From Bradyrhizobium sp. AUGA SZCCT0176 (GTDB lineage Bacteria; Pseudomonadota; Alphaproteobacteria; Rhizobiales; Xanthobacteraceae), in NCBI RefSeq assembly GCF_018130145.1, contig NZ_JAFCMB010000010.1:62001-126000 (forward strand): a stretch of DNA of 64,000 nt, in the 5' to 3' direction. The position numbers and the translations under genes were made by a program. Below the pieces are notes generated by a model. It had not been told where the DNA came from. It saw only the letters and a list, made by a program, of their open reading frames with translations, and made no database searches. Of the stretch, positions 24,819-33,232 are shown piece by piece; position 1 is the stretch's first letter; each line of letters begins with the position of its first letter.

Positions 24819-25483
24819 GATGCTGCACCCTGATGCCTGATCTGCGCGCGGACGGAGCCCGCGCCTGCTTCGTATTTTGCCAGAAAATCCTCGACCGTGA
24901 GCTTGCGGAAATCGGGTAGGGCGCGGCGCAGCGTCTCATGGTCCCAATTCCACCAGCCAAGCTCGGCGAGCCGACCGGCGACATCTTCCGAGAACCGCCG
25001 TTTGATCGGCCGCGCCGGATTGCCGCCGACGATGGTGTAGGCCGGGACGTCCTTGGTCACGATCGCGCCGGCGGCGATCACCGCGCCGGTGCCGACGTTG
25101 CGGCCGGGCAGGATGATCGCGCCATGCCCGATCCAGACGTCATGGCCGATATGGATGTGGTGCGCGCGCCGCCATTCGAAGAACCCGGCGTCGTCGCTCT
25201 CGCCGGGAAAATAGGCGCTGGCCCGGTACGTGAAGTGCGCCTGCGTCGCGCGGTGCATCGGGTGGTTGCCGGGGTTGATCCGGGTCATCGCCGCGATCGA
25301 GCAGAATTTGCCGATGGAAGTGTAGGTGATCTGGGCGTCGTTGACGACGTAGGAATAGTCGTCCATCGACACTTCATGCAGGATCGTGCGCGCGCCGACT
25401 TCGCAATAGGCACCGAGCCGGGTGTCGTGCAATTTCGCCGTGGGATCGACGGTCGGGTCGACTGAAAGCATTTTGCCGGCCAT
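24815..25483 (-). CDS. Phosphonate-operon hexapeptide acyltransferase
   Basis: This 222-residue left-handed beta-helix acyltransferase is of the xenobiotic acetyltransferase/DapH-like group often found in phn loci. Hexapeptide repeats run from about residue 15 (DPTAKLHDTRLGAYCEVG) and resume after the catalytic region (IHIGHDVWIGHGAIILPGRN). The catalytic histidine is probably in INPGNHPMHRATQAHF or HHIHIGHD. It may acetylate aminoalkyl phosphonates, as PhnO does, or another intermediate. It starts at ATG 25483 (ATG 25471 is also possible) and heads the operon with phnM and DUF1045, 69 nt from a Pho box. Confidence 0.85.
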   Translation of the reverse strand: MAGKMLSVDPTVDPTAKLHDTRLGAYCEVGARTILHEVSMDDYSYVVNDAQITYTSIGKFCSIAAMTRINPGNHPMHRATQAHFTYRASAYFPGESDDAGFFEWRRAHHIHIGHDVWIGHGAIILPGRNVGTGAVIAAGAIVTKDVPAYTIVGGNPARPIKRRFSEDVAGRLAELGWWNWDHETLRRALPDFRKLTVEDFLAKYEAGAGSVRAQIRHQGAAS

Positions 25484-25551
25484 ACGGGCGTCTCTCCGCG
25501 ACAAAGATGGTGTCACGATGGCACCTCATCAACGGGCATGATGACATCTTC

Positions 25552-25569
25552 GTGACGGTTGCATGACTG
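25552..25569 (-). promoter_or_regulatory. Pho box for the acyltransferase-phnM-DUF1045 operon
   Basis: On the minus strand CAGTCAT-GCAA-CCGTCAC: two 7-bp direct repeats close to CTGTCAT separated by 4 nt, the PhoB-binding layout. It lies 68 nt upstream of the ATG at 25483. Confidence 0.65.
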
Positions 25570-25617
25570 ATGTCGCGGGTGTTCGCGGGTGTGGACGGTC
25601 GCTGCACCGTGTCGCGG

Positions 25618-25635
25618 TTGTCACACAACTGTAAA
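25618..25635 (+). promoter_or_regulatory. Pho box for the phnCDEE operon
   Basis: TTGTCAC-ACAA-CTGTAAA gives a 7-4-7 repeat similar to CTGTCAT. It is 46 nt upstream of the phnC start and back to back with the minus-strand Pho box at 25552, fitting a divergently PhoB-activated promoter region. Confidence 0.65.
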
Positions 25636-25681
25636 ATCCAATCGTTAGCGATGGTCCACGGTCGGGATTCTGGAGCATTGC

Positions 25682-26497
25682 ATGCTGGTGGTGGAAGGTT
25701 TGACGTGCCGTTTCGGCACAAAAGCCGCAGTGGATGATGCGTCATTCTCAATCGCGCCCGGTAGCTTTGTCGGCGTGATTGGCCGCTCCGGTGCCGGCAA
25801 GTCGACGCTGCTGCGGATGATCAATCGCCTCGCTGAGCCTTCCGAAGGCCGCATCCTGTTCGAAGGCGTCGACGTCACCGCGCTGCGCGGCAAGGATTTG
25901 CGGCAATGGCGCGCCCGCTCGGCGATGATCTTTCAGCAGTTCAATCTGGTCGGCCGGCTCGACGTGCTGACCAATGTGCTGATGGGGCGGCTCGCCGAAA
26001 TACCGTCCTGGCGTTCGCTGACGCAAACCTGGCCCGAACGGGACAAGGCGCTAGCGATGTCGGCGCTCGAGCAGTTCGACATGGCTTCGCTTGCAGCCCA
26101 GCGCGCCGACCAGCTTTCCGGAGGTCAACAGCAGCGGGTCGCGATCGCGCGTGCGCTGGTGCAGGAGCCGGATATCATTCTCGCCGATGAGCCGATCGCT
26201 TCGCTCGATCCACGCAACACGCGGATCGTGATGGATGCGCTGCTGCGCATCAACAAGCATTTCGGCATCACCGTGATCTGCAATCTGCATTCGCTCGACC
26301 TGGCGCGGACCTATTGCGACCGCCTGATCGGCATGTCCGCGGGCCGCATCGTGTTCGATGGGGCGCCGGCGACGCTGACGGATCTCATCGCGCGCGAGCT
26401 TTACGATCTCGAAGCCAACGACGTCATGGGCGCTGCACCCGCACATGCGCCTGGTGGTGCTGCCGTCCCTGAGCTGGGCACTGCGGCGGCGGCCTGA
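25682..26497 (+). CDS. phnC: Phosphonate ABC transporter, ATP-binding protein
   Basis: PhnC powers import of phosphonates with PhnD (binding protein) and PhnE (permease). The 271-residue protein has Walker A GRSGAGKSTLL, the Q-loop in MIFQQFNLVGRLDVL, the signature LSGGQQQRVAIARAL, Walker B DIILADEPIASLDP and the H-loop ICNLHSLDLA. The PhnC-type insertion VLMGRLAEIPSWRSLTQTWP is present. The C-terminus is slightly extended and Ala-rich. The ATG follows a Pho box; phnD starts 76 nt downstream. Confidence 0.95.
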   Translation: MLVVEGLTCRFGTKAAVDDASFSIAPGSFVGVIGRSGAGKSTLLRMINRLAEPSEGRILFEGVDVTALRGKDLRQWRARSAMIFQQFNLVGRLDVLTNVLMGRLAEIPSWRSLTQTWPERDKALAMSALEQFDMASLAAQRADQLSGGQQQRVAIARALVQEPDIILADEPIASLDPRNTRIVMDALLRINKHFGITVICNLHSLDLARTYCDRLIGMSAGRIVFDGAPATLTDLIARELYDLEANDVMGAAPAHAPGGAAVPELGTAAAA

Positions 26498-26573
26498 GCG
26501 TTCTTCTGTAACAGGGCGGCCGATTGCAAACCTGCAAACGGCCGAAAAAATCAACACAACAAGAGGGCACACC

Positions 26574-27512
26574 ATGATCAATCGTCGTATCGTTCTGGCC
26601 GGCGCAGCCGCGCTGGCGTTTTCGGCCTCCGCCGCCTCTGCGCAGGACTGGAAGGGCAAATATCCGGAACTGACCTTCGCCGTCGTGCCGGCGGAAAACG
26701 CCTCGGGCGTGACCGAACGCTGGGCACCGTTCGTCGCCTATCTATCCAAAGAGCTCGGCGTGAAGGTCACGCTGCGCATTGCCAACGACTACGCCGCCGT
26801 CATCGAAGGCCAGCGCTCCGGCAACATCCATATCGCCAGCTACGGCTCGGCGTCGTTCGCGCGCGCGCGGATGACCGGCGTCAAGACCGACGCGTTCGCT
26901 AACGACATCAATGCCGATGGCTCTACGGGTTATTACTCGGTGTTCTTCGTCAAGGCGTCGAGCCCGTACAAGAACCTCGACCAGCTGAAGGGCAAGAATC
27001 TCGCTTTGGTCGATCCGAATTCGACGTCGGGCAACAACGTGCCGCGCTTCGAGCTCGACAAGCTGGGCATCTCCGATGCCGACACGTATTTTGGCAAAGT
27101 CGTGTTCAGCGGCAGTCATGAGAACGCCATACTGGCGCTCACGCAGGGCACCGTCGAAGTCGCCGCCAATCAATGGACCACCGACAACGACTCCACGCTG
27201 GCCCAGATGCTGACCAAGGGCATGCTAAAGAACGCCGACGGCACAGTGATGAAGAAGGATGATTTCCGGATCGTCCATAAGTCTGCGCCCATTCTCAATG
27301 GGCCTTATGCTTATAATTCGGACCTTCCGGACGGCCTGAAGGCCGCCATCGCCAAGGCGTTTGCGGATGCACCGGCCAAGGACAAGGCCGCCTTCGACCG
27401 TCTTTCCGACGGCCAGAAAAAGGCATTCAATCCCGCCACGACAAAGGATTGGGACGGCATGATCGACCTGATCAAGTTCGTGGACAATCTTCGCAAGAAG
27501 AAGGCGTCCTGA
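26574..27512 (+). CDS. phnD: Phosphonate ABC transporter, periplasmic binding protein
   Basis: This 312-residue solute-binding protein has a signal peptide (MINRRIVLAGAAALAFSASA). The mature protein starts QDWKGKYPELTFAVVPAENA and contains VEGQRSGNIH-like ligand contacts (AAVIEGQRSGNIHIASYGSA) and DPNSTSGNNVPRFEL, the S-T-S-G loop that binds the phosphonate group. ATG 26574 is preferred to upstream starts that lack a signal peptide. A terminator-like hairpin follows at 27533. Confidence 0.95.
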   Translation: MINRRIVLAGAAALAFSASAASAQDWKGKYPELTFAVVPAENASGVTERWAPFVAYLSKELGVKVTLRIANDYAAVIEGQRSGNIHIASYGSASFARARMTGVKTDAFANDINADGSTGYYSVFFVKASSPYKNLDQLKGKNLALVDPNSTSGNNVPRFELDKLGISDADTYFGKVVFSGSHENAILALTQGTVEVAANQWTTDNDSTLAQMLTKGMLKNADGTVMKKDDFRIVHKSAPILNGPYAYNSDLPDGLKAAIAKAFADAPAKDKAAFDRLSDGQKKAFNPATTKDWDGMIDLIKFVDNLRKKKAS

Positions 27513-27532
27513 TCGATCGGCGGAGCGAGACC

Positions 27533-27561
27533 AGGCCGGGTCCATGCGACCCGGCCTTTTT
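27533..27561 (+). terminator. Intra-operon terminator between phnD and phnE
   Basis: AGGCCGGGTC pairs perfectly with GACCCGGCCT (10 bp, loop CATGC), followed by TTTT. It lies 21 nt past the phnD stop and 34 nt before phnE. Partial termination would give more binding protein than permease. Confidence 0.75.
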
Positions 27562-27594
27562 CCGTTCAGGACATAACCGGCACAGCAGCCTTCC

Positions 27595-28479
27595 ATGACA
27601 TCAGCCGTATCCATCCTTCCAGCCCAGCAACTCGCGGTGCTCAACGACGCTTATCGTGCGGCGGTGGCGCGCAAGCGGCTGCGGATGACGCTGGCAACGG
27701 CGGTATTCTTCGCGGTTCTCGTCATCGCCGGGATCGGGGCCGAGGTTAATCCGGTAATTTTCGTCAACAAGATCGGAAATTTCGTCAGCTACTTCGACCG
27801 CATCGGCACGCTGGAGAGCGGCACGCGGGTCTGGGCCGATATCGGCGAGTGGTTCTGGGGCTGGAAAAAATGGCTGGCGCTGCTCGGCGAGACCGTCCTG
27901 ATCAGCTACGTCGGTACCCTGGCCGGGGCGATCCTCGCTTTTGCGCTCAATTTTCTGGCCGCTGAAAATACCTCGCCGGCGCCATGGCTGCGATTTACGG
28001 TTCGCCGCCTGATGGAGTTCTGCCGTACCGTTCCGGACATCGTGTTTGCGCTGATCTTCGTGATCGCGTTCGGTCTCGGGCCGATGGCCGGGGTTCTTGC
28101 TATCATGATCCATTCGGTCGGTGCGCTCGGCAAATTGTATTCCGAAATCGTCGAGAACATCGACATGAAGCCGGTCGAGGGGGTCCGATCGACCGGCGCG
28201 AGCTGGATATCGTGCATACGCTTCGCCGTCGTGCCGCAGGTCGCGGCGGGTTTTGCCAGCTACACGTTGCTGCGCTTTGAGATCAACGTGCGCGGCGCTT
28301 CGGTGATGGGTTTCGTCGGCGCCGGCGGCATCGGCCAGGAACTCGTCGTTGCCGTCAGGAAATTCTTTTATTCCGACGTCAGCGCGATCCTGCTGATGAT
28401 CATTGTCACCGTGTTCCTGATCGATATCGGTACCGGATGGGCGCGCGGGCGGCTGTTTGGCAGGGAGGCGCGGGCATGA
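27595..28479 (+). CDS. phnE: Phosphonate ABC transporter permease
   Basis: This 294-residue inner membrane permease has six predicted helices. The cytoplasmic EAA-type loop that contacts PhnC is visible as SEIVENIDMKPVEGVRSTGA with the following GASWISCIRF. The N-terminal domain up to about residue 95 holds one helix and a periplasmic region before the BPD-type fold begins at WLALLGETVLISYVGTLAG. Its stop overlaps the next phnE copy by ATGA, so the two permease chains are translated together and probably form a heterodimer. Confidence 0.93.
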   Translation: MTSAVSILPAQQLAVLNDAYRAAVARKRLRMTLATAVFFAVLVIAGIGAEVNPVIFVNKIGNFVSYFDRIGTLESGTRVWADIGEWFWGWKKWLALLGETVLISYVGTLAGAILAFALNFLAAENTSPAPWLRFTVRRLMEFCRTVPDIVFALIFVIAFGLGPMAGVLAIMIHSVGALGKLYSEIVENIDMKPVEGVRSTGASWISCIRFAVVPQVAAGFASYTLLRFEINVRGASVMGFVGAGGIGQELVVAVRKFFYSDVSAILLMIIVTVFLIDIGTGWARGRLFGREARA

Positions 28480-29324
28480 CACGGTTGCCTGCGCCTGACT
28501 CCGGGGATTTGCGCGGCCGCTATCCCGAGGTCTTTGACCGGCCGGTTTCCTCCCGTCTCGCGATCCCCGCGATGCTGCTGGCTGCGTTCGGGATCTTCGT
28601 GTTCGGGCTGGTCGAGCTGGAGTTTTCGCCGGCGCGGATGCTGGCGGGGCTGAGCCAGCTCGGCTGGATCACGATGATGATGATCCCGCCCGATCCCGGC
28701 AGTTCGCTCCCGGTCTATCTCGTTGCGCTCGGTGAAACCCTGTCGATCGCGCTGCTCGGCACCACGCTTGCCGCGTTGCTCGCGCTGCCGGTCAGTCTGC
28801 TGGCGGCAAAGAACATCGTTCCGTCGGGTATCTTCCGGTTCCCGGTTCGCCGCTTTCTCGATTCGATCCGCGGCGTCGACACGCTGATCTGGGCGCTGGT
28901 CTGGATCAACGTCGTCGGCCTTGGGCCGTTCGCGGGCGTGCTGGCCATTGCGGTGGCGGATTTCGGCGCGTTCGGCAAATTGTTCTCCGAAGCGATCGAG
29001 GCCGCCGACCGGAAGCAGGTCGAGGGCATCCGGGCCTCCGGCGGCAATGCGCTGCACGAAATACGGTTTGGGCTGATGCCGCAGGTGCTGCCCGTCATCG
29101 CAGGGCAGGTGCTCTATTTCATCGAATCGAACACCCGCTCGGCTACGATCATCGGGATCGTCGGCGCCGGCGGCATTGGATTGCAGCTGGCCGAGCAGAT
29201 CCGGGTGCTGGAATGGCAGAAAGTCTCATTCCTGATCCTGATGATCCTGGTCGCGGTGGCGGCGATCGACTGGATTTCAGGCAAGCTGCGGTTTGCGATC
29301 ATCGGCCAGCGCGCGGTGGTCTGA
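28476..29324 (+). CDS. phnE: Phosphonate ABC transporter permease, second copy
   Basis: This 282-residue paralogue of the preceding gene has the same layout. The EAA loop is FSEAIEAADRKQVEGIRASG and the conserved end GIVGAGGIGLQLAEQIRVLE is shared with FVGAGGIGQELVVAVRKF in the first copy. The ATG at 28476 overlaps the previous stop by ATGA. Together the two probably make a heterodimeric phosphonate channel. The gene ends 9 nt from the convergent phnF stop. Confidence 0.93.
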   Translation: MTRLPAPDSGDLRGRYPEVFDRPVSSRLAIPAMLLAAFGIFVFGLVELEFSPARMLAGLSQLGWITMMMIPPDPGSSLPVYLVALGETLSIALLGTTLAALLALPVSLLAAKNIVPSGIFRFPVRRFLDSIRGVDTLIWALVWINVVGLGPFAGVLAIAVADFGAFGKLFSEAIEAADRKQVEGIRASGGNALHEIRFGLMPQVLPVIAGQVLYFIESNTRSATIIGIVGAGGIGLQLAEQIRVLEWQKVSFLILMILVAVAAIDWISGKLRFAIIGQRAVV

Positions 29325-29333
29325 TCCAGCGAT

Positions 29334-30062
29334 CTAATCGCTTTCGACGATGAACTCGACGCGCTCGGCGGCGAAGCGCGAGCGCTTGGTTACGATCGGC
29401 TGGCCGTCGGGATCGACGTCGGTGCTGTCGACCACCAGCACCGGGCGGCCGAGCGCGAGATCGAGCCGTGCGGCGTCGCTGGCGTCGGCTATGGCGGCGG
29501 TGATCCGGGTGGACCACCTGCGGTAATCGCGGATGCCGTAATGTGCGACCAGCTTGGTCATCGAGCGCACGCTGGCGAAGACCTGTCCCGCGTCAGGGAA
29601 GCGCTCGGCGGAAAGCCATGAGGTGCTGACGCAGATCGGTGTCCGGTCGGCCAGCCGCAGCGCCTCGATCCGGACCAAGGGTGCGCCCGTCTTCAGCCCG
29701 AGTTCCCGCGCCAGTTCACGTGTCGCGACATCGTCGGACGCTTCGATCAACTGGCCGCGCGGTTCATGGCCGCCGGCGCCTACGATCTCGGAAAACCGCG
29801 TCCGCGAGCGCAAGGGATAGGCGAGGCGCTGGGTCTCGACATAAGTGCCGCTGCCGCGCTCGGCGCGCACCAGCCCGCGTTCGGCGAGCGTCGCCAGCGC
29901 CCGGCGCACGGTATGGCGGTTGACGCGATAGGTTTCGGCGATCTCCATTTCACCCGGCAGCTTTTCGCCCGCGGCGAAGCGGCCCTCCGCAATGGCGCGT
30001 TCGATCCCGTCGGCGACCTGCCGCCACAACGCCACACCGGTGGCCGCATCCTGCATGCTCAT
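29334..30062 (-). CDS. phnF: GntR/HutC-family regulator of phosphonate use
   Basis: This 242-residue regulator has an N-terminal winged helix (residues about 10-78: LPGEMEIAETYRVNRHTVRR, ALATLAERGLVRAERGSGTY) and a C-terminal UTRA ligand domain (about 95-235, including TKLVAHYGIRDYRRWSTRIT). PhnF-type proteins usually repress phn genes and are released by a ligand. It is divergent from phnG, and the palindrome at 30138-30163 between them is the obvious operator. One signal could thus integrate with phosphate starvation sensed at the neighbouring Pho box. Confidence 0.92.
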   Translation of the reverse strand: MSMQDAATGVALWRQVADGIERAIAEGRFAAGEKLPGEMEIAETYRVNRHTVRRALATLAERGLVRAERGSGTYVETQRLAYPLRSRTRFSEIVGAGGHEPRGQLIEASDDVATRELARELGLKTGAPLVRIEALRLADRTPICVSTSWLSAERFPDAGQVFASVRSMTKLVAHYGIRDYRRWSTRITAAIADASDAARLDLALGRPVLVVDSTDVDPDGQPIVTKRSRFAAERVEFIVESD

Positions 30063-30105
30063 GGTGTGAATATATCCGGGACGGTCATCCGAAAAAACAA
30101 CCCTG

Positions 30106-30123
30106 TTGTCACCAAACAGTCAT
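30106..30123 (+). promoter_or_regulatory. Pho box upstream of phnG
   Basis: TTGTCAC-CAAA-CAGTCAT: two 7-bp repeats with 4-nt spacing, a good PhoB site. About 9 nt further, TTATGA (30133-30138) could be the -10 element. The site is 58 nt upstream of phnG. Confidence 0.7.
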
Positions 30124-30137
30124 GGCGTTTGGTTATG

Positions 30138-30163
30138 AAGTTGTCTATTAGCATAGACAACTT
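30138..30163. promoter_or_regulatory. Palindromic operator, probable PhnF site
   Basis: AAGTTGTCTA and TAGACAACTT are perfect 10-bp inverted arms around TTAGCA. It lies downstream of the Pho box and 18 nt before phnG, so a bound repressor would cover the transcription start. The core resembles GntR/HutC operators (GTCTA...TAGAC). Confidence 0.75.
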
Positions 30164-30181
30164 GATTCCGGCAAGGTGGAT

Positions 30182-30640
30182 ATGACGGCAACCGAGAACG
30201 ACAAGCAGGCGCAGCGCAAGGCAGTCATGGCGGTGCTGGCGCATTCCGATCCATCAGAGATATCCGGCCGTCTGGCGGCGATCACGCTGCCTGATCACGA
30301 GAATCTGCGCGAGCCGGAGAACGGCCTCGTGATGGTGCGCGGCCGTATCGGCGGCGACGGCTCTGCCTTCAACCTCGGCGAAGCCACGGTATCGCGTGCG
30401 GCGGTGCGGCTTTCGACCGGCCAGGTCGGATTCGGCTACACGCTCGGCCGCGACCGCGAGAAAGCGCGGATGATCGCGCTGTGCGACGCCATGGTGCAAT
30501 CGGATGAATTCGCCGGCCTCATCGAGACAAAGGTGATCGCGCCACTGTGCGCGGCAATGACCGCCACGCGGAACCGCAAGGCGACCGAGGCTGCGGCGAC
30601 GCGGGTCGATTTCTACACCTTGGTGCGGGGAGAGGGTTGA
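30182..30640 (+). CDS. phnG: C-P lyase complex subunit PhnG
   Basis: PhnG is part of the PhnGHIJ core that couples phosphonate to ATP ribose and cleaves the C-P bond. It is 152 residues from the ATG at 30182. It contains LPDHENLREPENGLVMVRGR, FNLGEATVSRAAVRLSTGQ, VGFGYTLGRDREKARMIALC and the TRVDFYTLVRGEG end typical of the family. The stop overlaps the phnH start by one base (TGATG). It lies just after the PhnF operator. Confidence 0.95.
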   Translation: MTATENDKQAQRKAVMAVLAHSDPSEISGRLAAITLPDHENLREPENGLVMVRGRIGGDGSAFNLGEATVSRAAVRLSTGQVGFGYTLGRDREKARMIALCDAMVQSDEFAGLIETKVIAPLCAAMTATRNRKATEAAATRVDFYTLVRGEG

Positions 30641-31245
30641 TGACGACGGTTGCCGAACTGCCCGCAGGATTTGCCGACAAGGTGCTGTCAGCGCAATCGA
30701 CCTTCCGCTCGGTGATGGATGCGATGGCGCGTCCCGGCAGCGTGCAGCGCATTGCGGCCGTCGCCGGCACGCCCGCCGCGATGATGCGCGGCACCGCGGC
30801 TATTGCGCTGACCCTGTTCGACCATGATACGCCGATCTGGCTCGACAGCCGGATGTCGGAAGCATCCGATGTCGCCAAATGGCTCAAGTTCCACACCAGC
30901 GCGCCTGTGATCGCGGATTCCTCGATCAGCAGCTTTGCCCTGATCGGTAGTCCCCGCGAGCTTCCGGCGCTCGATCGTTTTGCGTTCGGCAGCAATGAAT
31001 ACCCGGATCGTTCGACGACGTTGATCCTGCAGGTCGACAGCCTGTCGCAGGGGCCCGCCCTCGAACTGCGCGGCCCCGGCATCGACGGCACAGCGATCCT
31101 GCAGGCCGCGATCCAGCCCCATGATTTGTTCGAACGGCTTGCCGTCAATGTGCCTCTGTTTCCGCGCGGCATCGATGTCGTGCTGGTCCATGACGATGCA
31201 ATTGTCGCGATACCGCGCACCACGCGGTTCGCGAGGGGAGGCTAG
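30640..31245 (+). CDS. phnH: C-P lyase complex subunit PhnH
   Basis: PhnH is the 201-residue dimeric subunit of the C-P lyase core. Visible elements are AQSTFRSVMDAMARPGSVQR (the N-terminal conserved patch), ALTLFDHDTPIWLD, FHTSAPVIADSSISSFALIG, the pattern LQVDSLSQGPALELRGPGID and VPLFPRGIDVVLV near the end. The start at ATG 30640 overlaps phnG by one base; phnI follows after 2 nt, fitting stoichiometric translation. Confidence 0.95.
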   Translation: MTTVAELPAGFADKVLSAQSTFRSVMDAMARPGSVQRIAAVAGTPAAMMRGTAAIALTLFDHDTPIWLDSRMSEASDVAKWLKFHTSAPVIADSSISSFALIGSPRELPALDRFAFGSNEYPDRSTTLILQVDSLSQGPALELRGPGIDGTAILQAAIQPHDLFERLAVNVPLFPRGIDVVLVHDDAIVAIPRTTRFARGG

Positions 31246-31247
31246 AC

Positions 31248-32351
31248 ATGTACGTTGCCGTCAAGGGAGGCGAACGCGCCATCGAGAACGCCCATCGCCT
31301 GCTGGCGCATGAGCGGCGCGGCGACCGTGACGTTCCCGAGGTTTCGCTGTCCCAGATATCCGAGCAGTTGTCGCTCGGCGTCGACCGGGTCATGACCGAG
31401 GGCTCGTTGTACGACCGCGAACTCGCGTCGCTCGCGATCAAGCAGGCGCGCGGCGACATGATCGAGGCGATCTTCCTGGTCCGCGCGTTCCGCGCCACCC
31501 TGCCGCGCTTCGGCGCTACCGAGCCGGTCGATACCGGCGCGATGCAGGTGCGGCGGCGGATTTCCTCGACCTTCAAGGACATTCCCGGCGGGCAAATCCT
31601 CGGGCCGACTTTCGATTATACCCATCGTTTGCTGGATCCTCAGCTTGCCGAGGGGTTTTCTCCGGAAACGCCGGAGACGAGCGAAGCGTCGCTCGCGGCG
31701 ACGCCTCGCGTGACCGACATTCTCGGCCGGGACGGCCTGATCGAGCCGTCGCCTAAGGCAGATGCGGAGACGCCGGTCGGCGACCTCACGCGCGAGCCGC
31801 TCAGCTTCCCGGCGGACCGCGACCTGCGCCTGCAGAACCTGGCGCGCGCCGACGAAGGCTTTCTGCTGGCGCTTGGCTATTCCTCGCAGCGCGGTTACGG
31901 CCGCAACCATCCGTTTGCCGGCGAAATCCGCTTCGGCGAAGTCGAGATCGAATTCATGGCCGAGGACGTAGGCTTCGCCGTGCCGCTCGGCGCGATCGCG
32001 ATGACCGAATGCCAGATGGTCAATCAGTTCAAGGGCTCGGCCACCGAAGCGCCGTGTTTCACGCGCGGCTATGGGCTGGCGTTCGGGCAGAGCGAGCGCA
32101 AGACCATGTCGATGGCGCTTGTCGACCGCACGCTGCGCGCCCGCGAACTCGGCGAGGAAGTGATCGCGCCGGCCCAGGACGAAGAGTTCGTGATGTCGCA
32201 TTCGGATAATGTCCAGGCGACCGGTTTTGTCGAACATCTCAAGCTGCCGCACTACGTGGACTTCCAGTCCGAACTCGGCCTGCTGCGCAAATTGCGCAAG
32301 GAGTTCGCCGAGGCCACGGAAGCGCCGCCGATGCAGGAGGCTGCGGAATGA
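31248..32351 (+). CDS. phnI: C-P lyase complex subunit PhnI
   Basis: PhnI (367 residues) acts as the nucleosidase-like subunit that displaces adenine from ATP with the phosphonate, aided by PhnG, H and L. Conserved stretches are MYVAVKGGERAIENAHRLLA at the N-terminus, QLSLGVDRVMTEGSLYDREL, FKDIPGGQILGPTFDYTHRL, and LALGYSSQRGYGRNHPFAGE with the conserved His. The stop overlaps phnJ by ATGA. Confidence 0.96.
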   Translation: MYVAVKGGERAIENAHRLLAHERRGDRDVPEVSLSQISEQLSLGVDRVMTEGSLYDRELASLAIKQARGDMIEAIFLVRAFRATLPRFGATEPVDTGAMQVRRRISSTFKDIPGGQILGPTFDYTHRLLDPQLAEGFSPETPETSEASLAATPRVTDILGRDGLIEPSPKADAETPVGDLTREPLSFPADRDLRLQNLARADEGFLLALGYSSQRGYGRNHPFAGEIRFGEVEIEFMAEDVGFAVPLGAIAMTECQMVNQFKGSATEAPCFTRGYGLAFGQSERKTMSMALVDRTLRARELGEEVIAPAQDEEFVMSHSDNVQATGFVEHLKLPHYVDFQSELGLLRKLRKEFAEATEAPPMQEAAE

Positions 32352-33232
32352 ACGCGCCGAGGTATAATTTCGCCTATCTCGACGAACAGACCAAACGGAT
32401 GATCCGCCGCGCGATCCTGAAAGCGATCGCGATCCCCGGCTATCAGGTGCCGTTTGCCAGCCGCGAGATGCCGATGCCCTATGGCTGGGGTACCGGCGGC
32501 GTGCAGGTGACCGCGGCGATTCTCGGGCCCGACGACGTGCTGAAGGTGATCGACCAGGGATCCGACGACACCACGAACGCGATCTCGATCCGAAAGTTCT
32601 TCGGCAAGACCGCAGGCGTTGCGACCACGACCGCTACGGCTGACGCCACTGTGATCCAGACAAGGCACCGGATTCCCGAAGCGCCGCTGCATGGCGGGCA
32701 GGTGTTGGTCTATCAGGTGCCGATCCCCGAGCCGCTGCGGTTCCTCGAGCCGCGCGAGACCGAAACCCGGCGCATGCATGCGCTCGGCGAATACGGCCTG
32801 ATGCACGTCAAGCTCTACGAGGACATCGCGCGCTTCGGTCATATTGCGACTTCCTACGCCTATCCGGTGAAGGTGAACGCGCGTTACGTAATGGACCCGT
32901 CGCCGACGCCGAAATTCGACAATCCGAAGATGGACAACTGCCCGGCGCTGCAATTGTTCGGCGCCGGCCGCGAGAAGCGGATCTACGCGATCCCGCCGCA
33001 TACCACGGTGGTCTCGCTCGATTTCGAGGATCATCCCTTCACGCGCTACCGTTTCGACGCGCCCTGCGCGCTGTGCGGCGCCGGCGATTCCTATCTCGAT
33101 GAAATCGTCACCGACGACAAGGGCGGCCGGATGTTCGTCTGTTCCGATACCGATTACTGCGAGAGCCGCCAGTTGACCGGTCATCGCGGCAGCGAAAGCG
33201 CGGCACCGCACAAGGAGAGGGCGCATGGCTGA
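32348..33232 (+). CDS. phnJ: C-P lyase, radical SAM subunit PhnJ
   Basis: PhnJ performs the radical cleavage of ribose 1-methylphosphonate 5-phosphate, releasing alkane and phosphoribosyl 1,2-cyclic phosphate. In this 294-residue protein the cysteines that bind the Fe4S4 cluster and carry the thiyl radical are all present: Cys240, Cys243 (APCALCGAGDSYL), Cys265 and Cys271 (MFVCSDTDYCESR), one position off the E. coli numbering. Other conserved parts are PYGWGTGGVQVTAAILGPDD and EYGLMHVKLYEDIARFG. It overlaps phnI by 4 nt and phnK by 8 nt. Confidence 0.97.
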   Translation: MNAPRYNFAYLDEQTKRMIRRAILKAIAIPGYQVPFASREMPMPYGWGTGGVQVTAAILGPDDVLKVIDQGSDDTTNAISIRKFFGKTAGVATTTATADATVIQTRHRIPEAPLHGGQVLVYQVPIPEPLRFLEPRETETRRMHALGEYGLMHVKLYEDIARFGHIATSYAYPVKVNARYVMDPSPTPKFDNPKMDNCPALQLFGAGREKRIYAIPPHTTVVSLDFEDHPFTRYRFDAPCALCGAGDSYLDEIVTDDKGGRMFVCSDTDYCESRQLTGHRGSESAAPHKERAHG

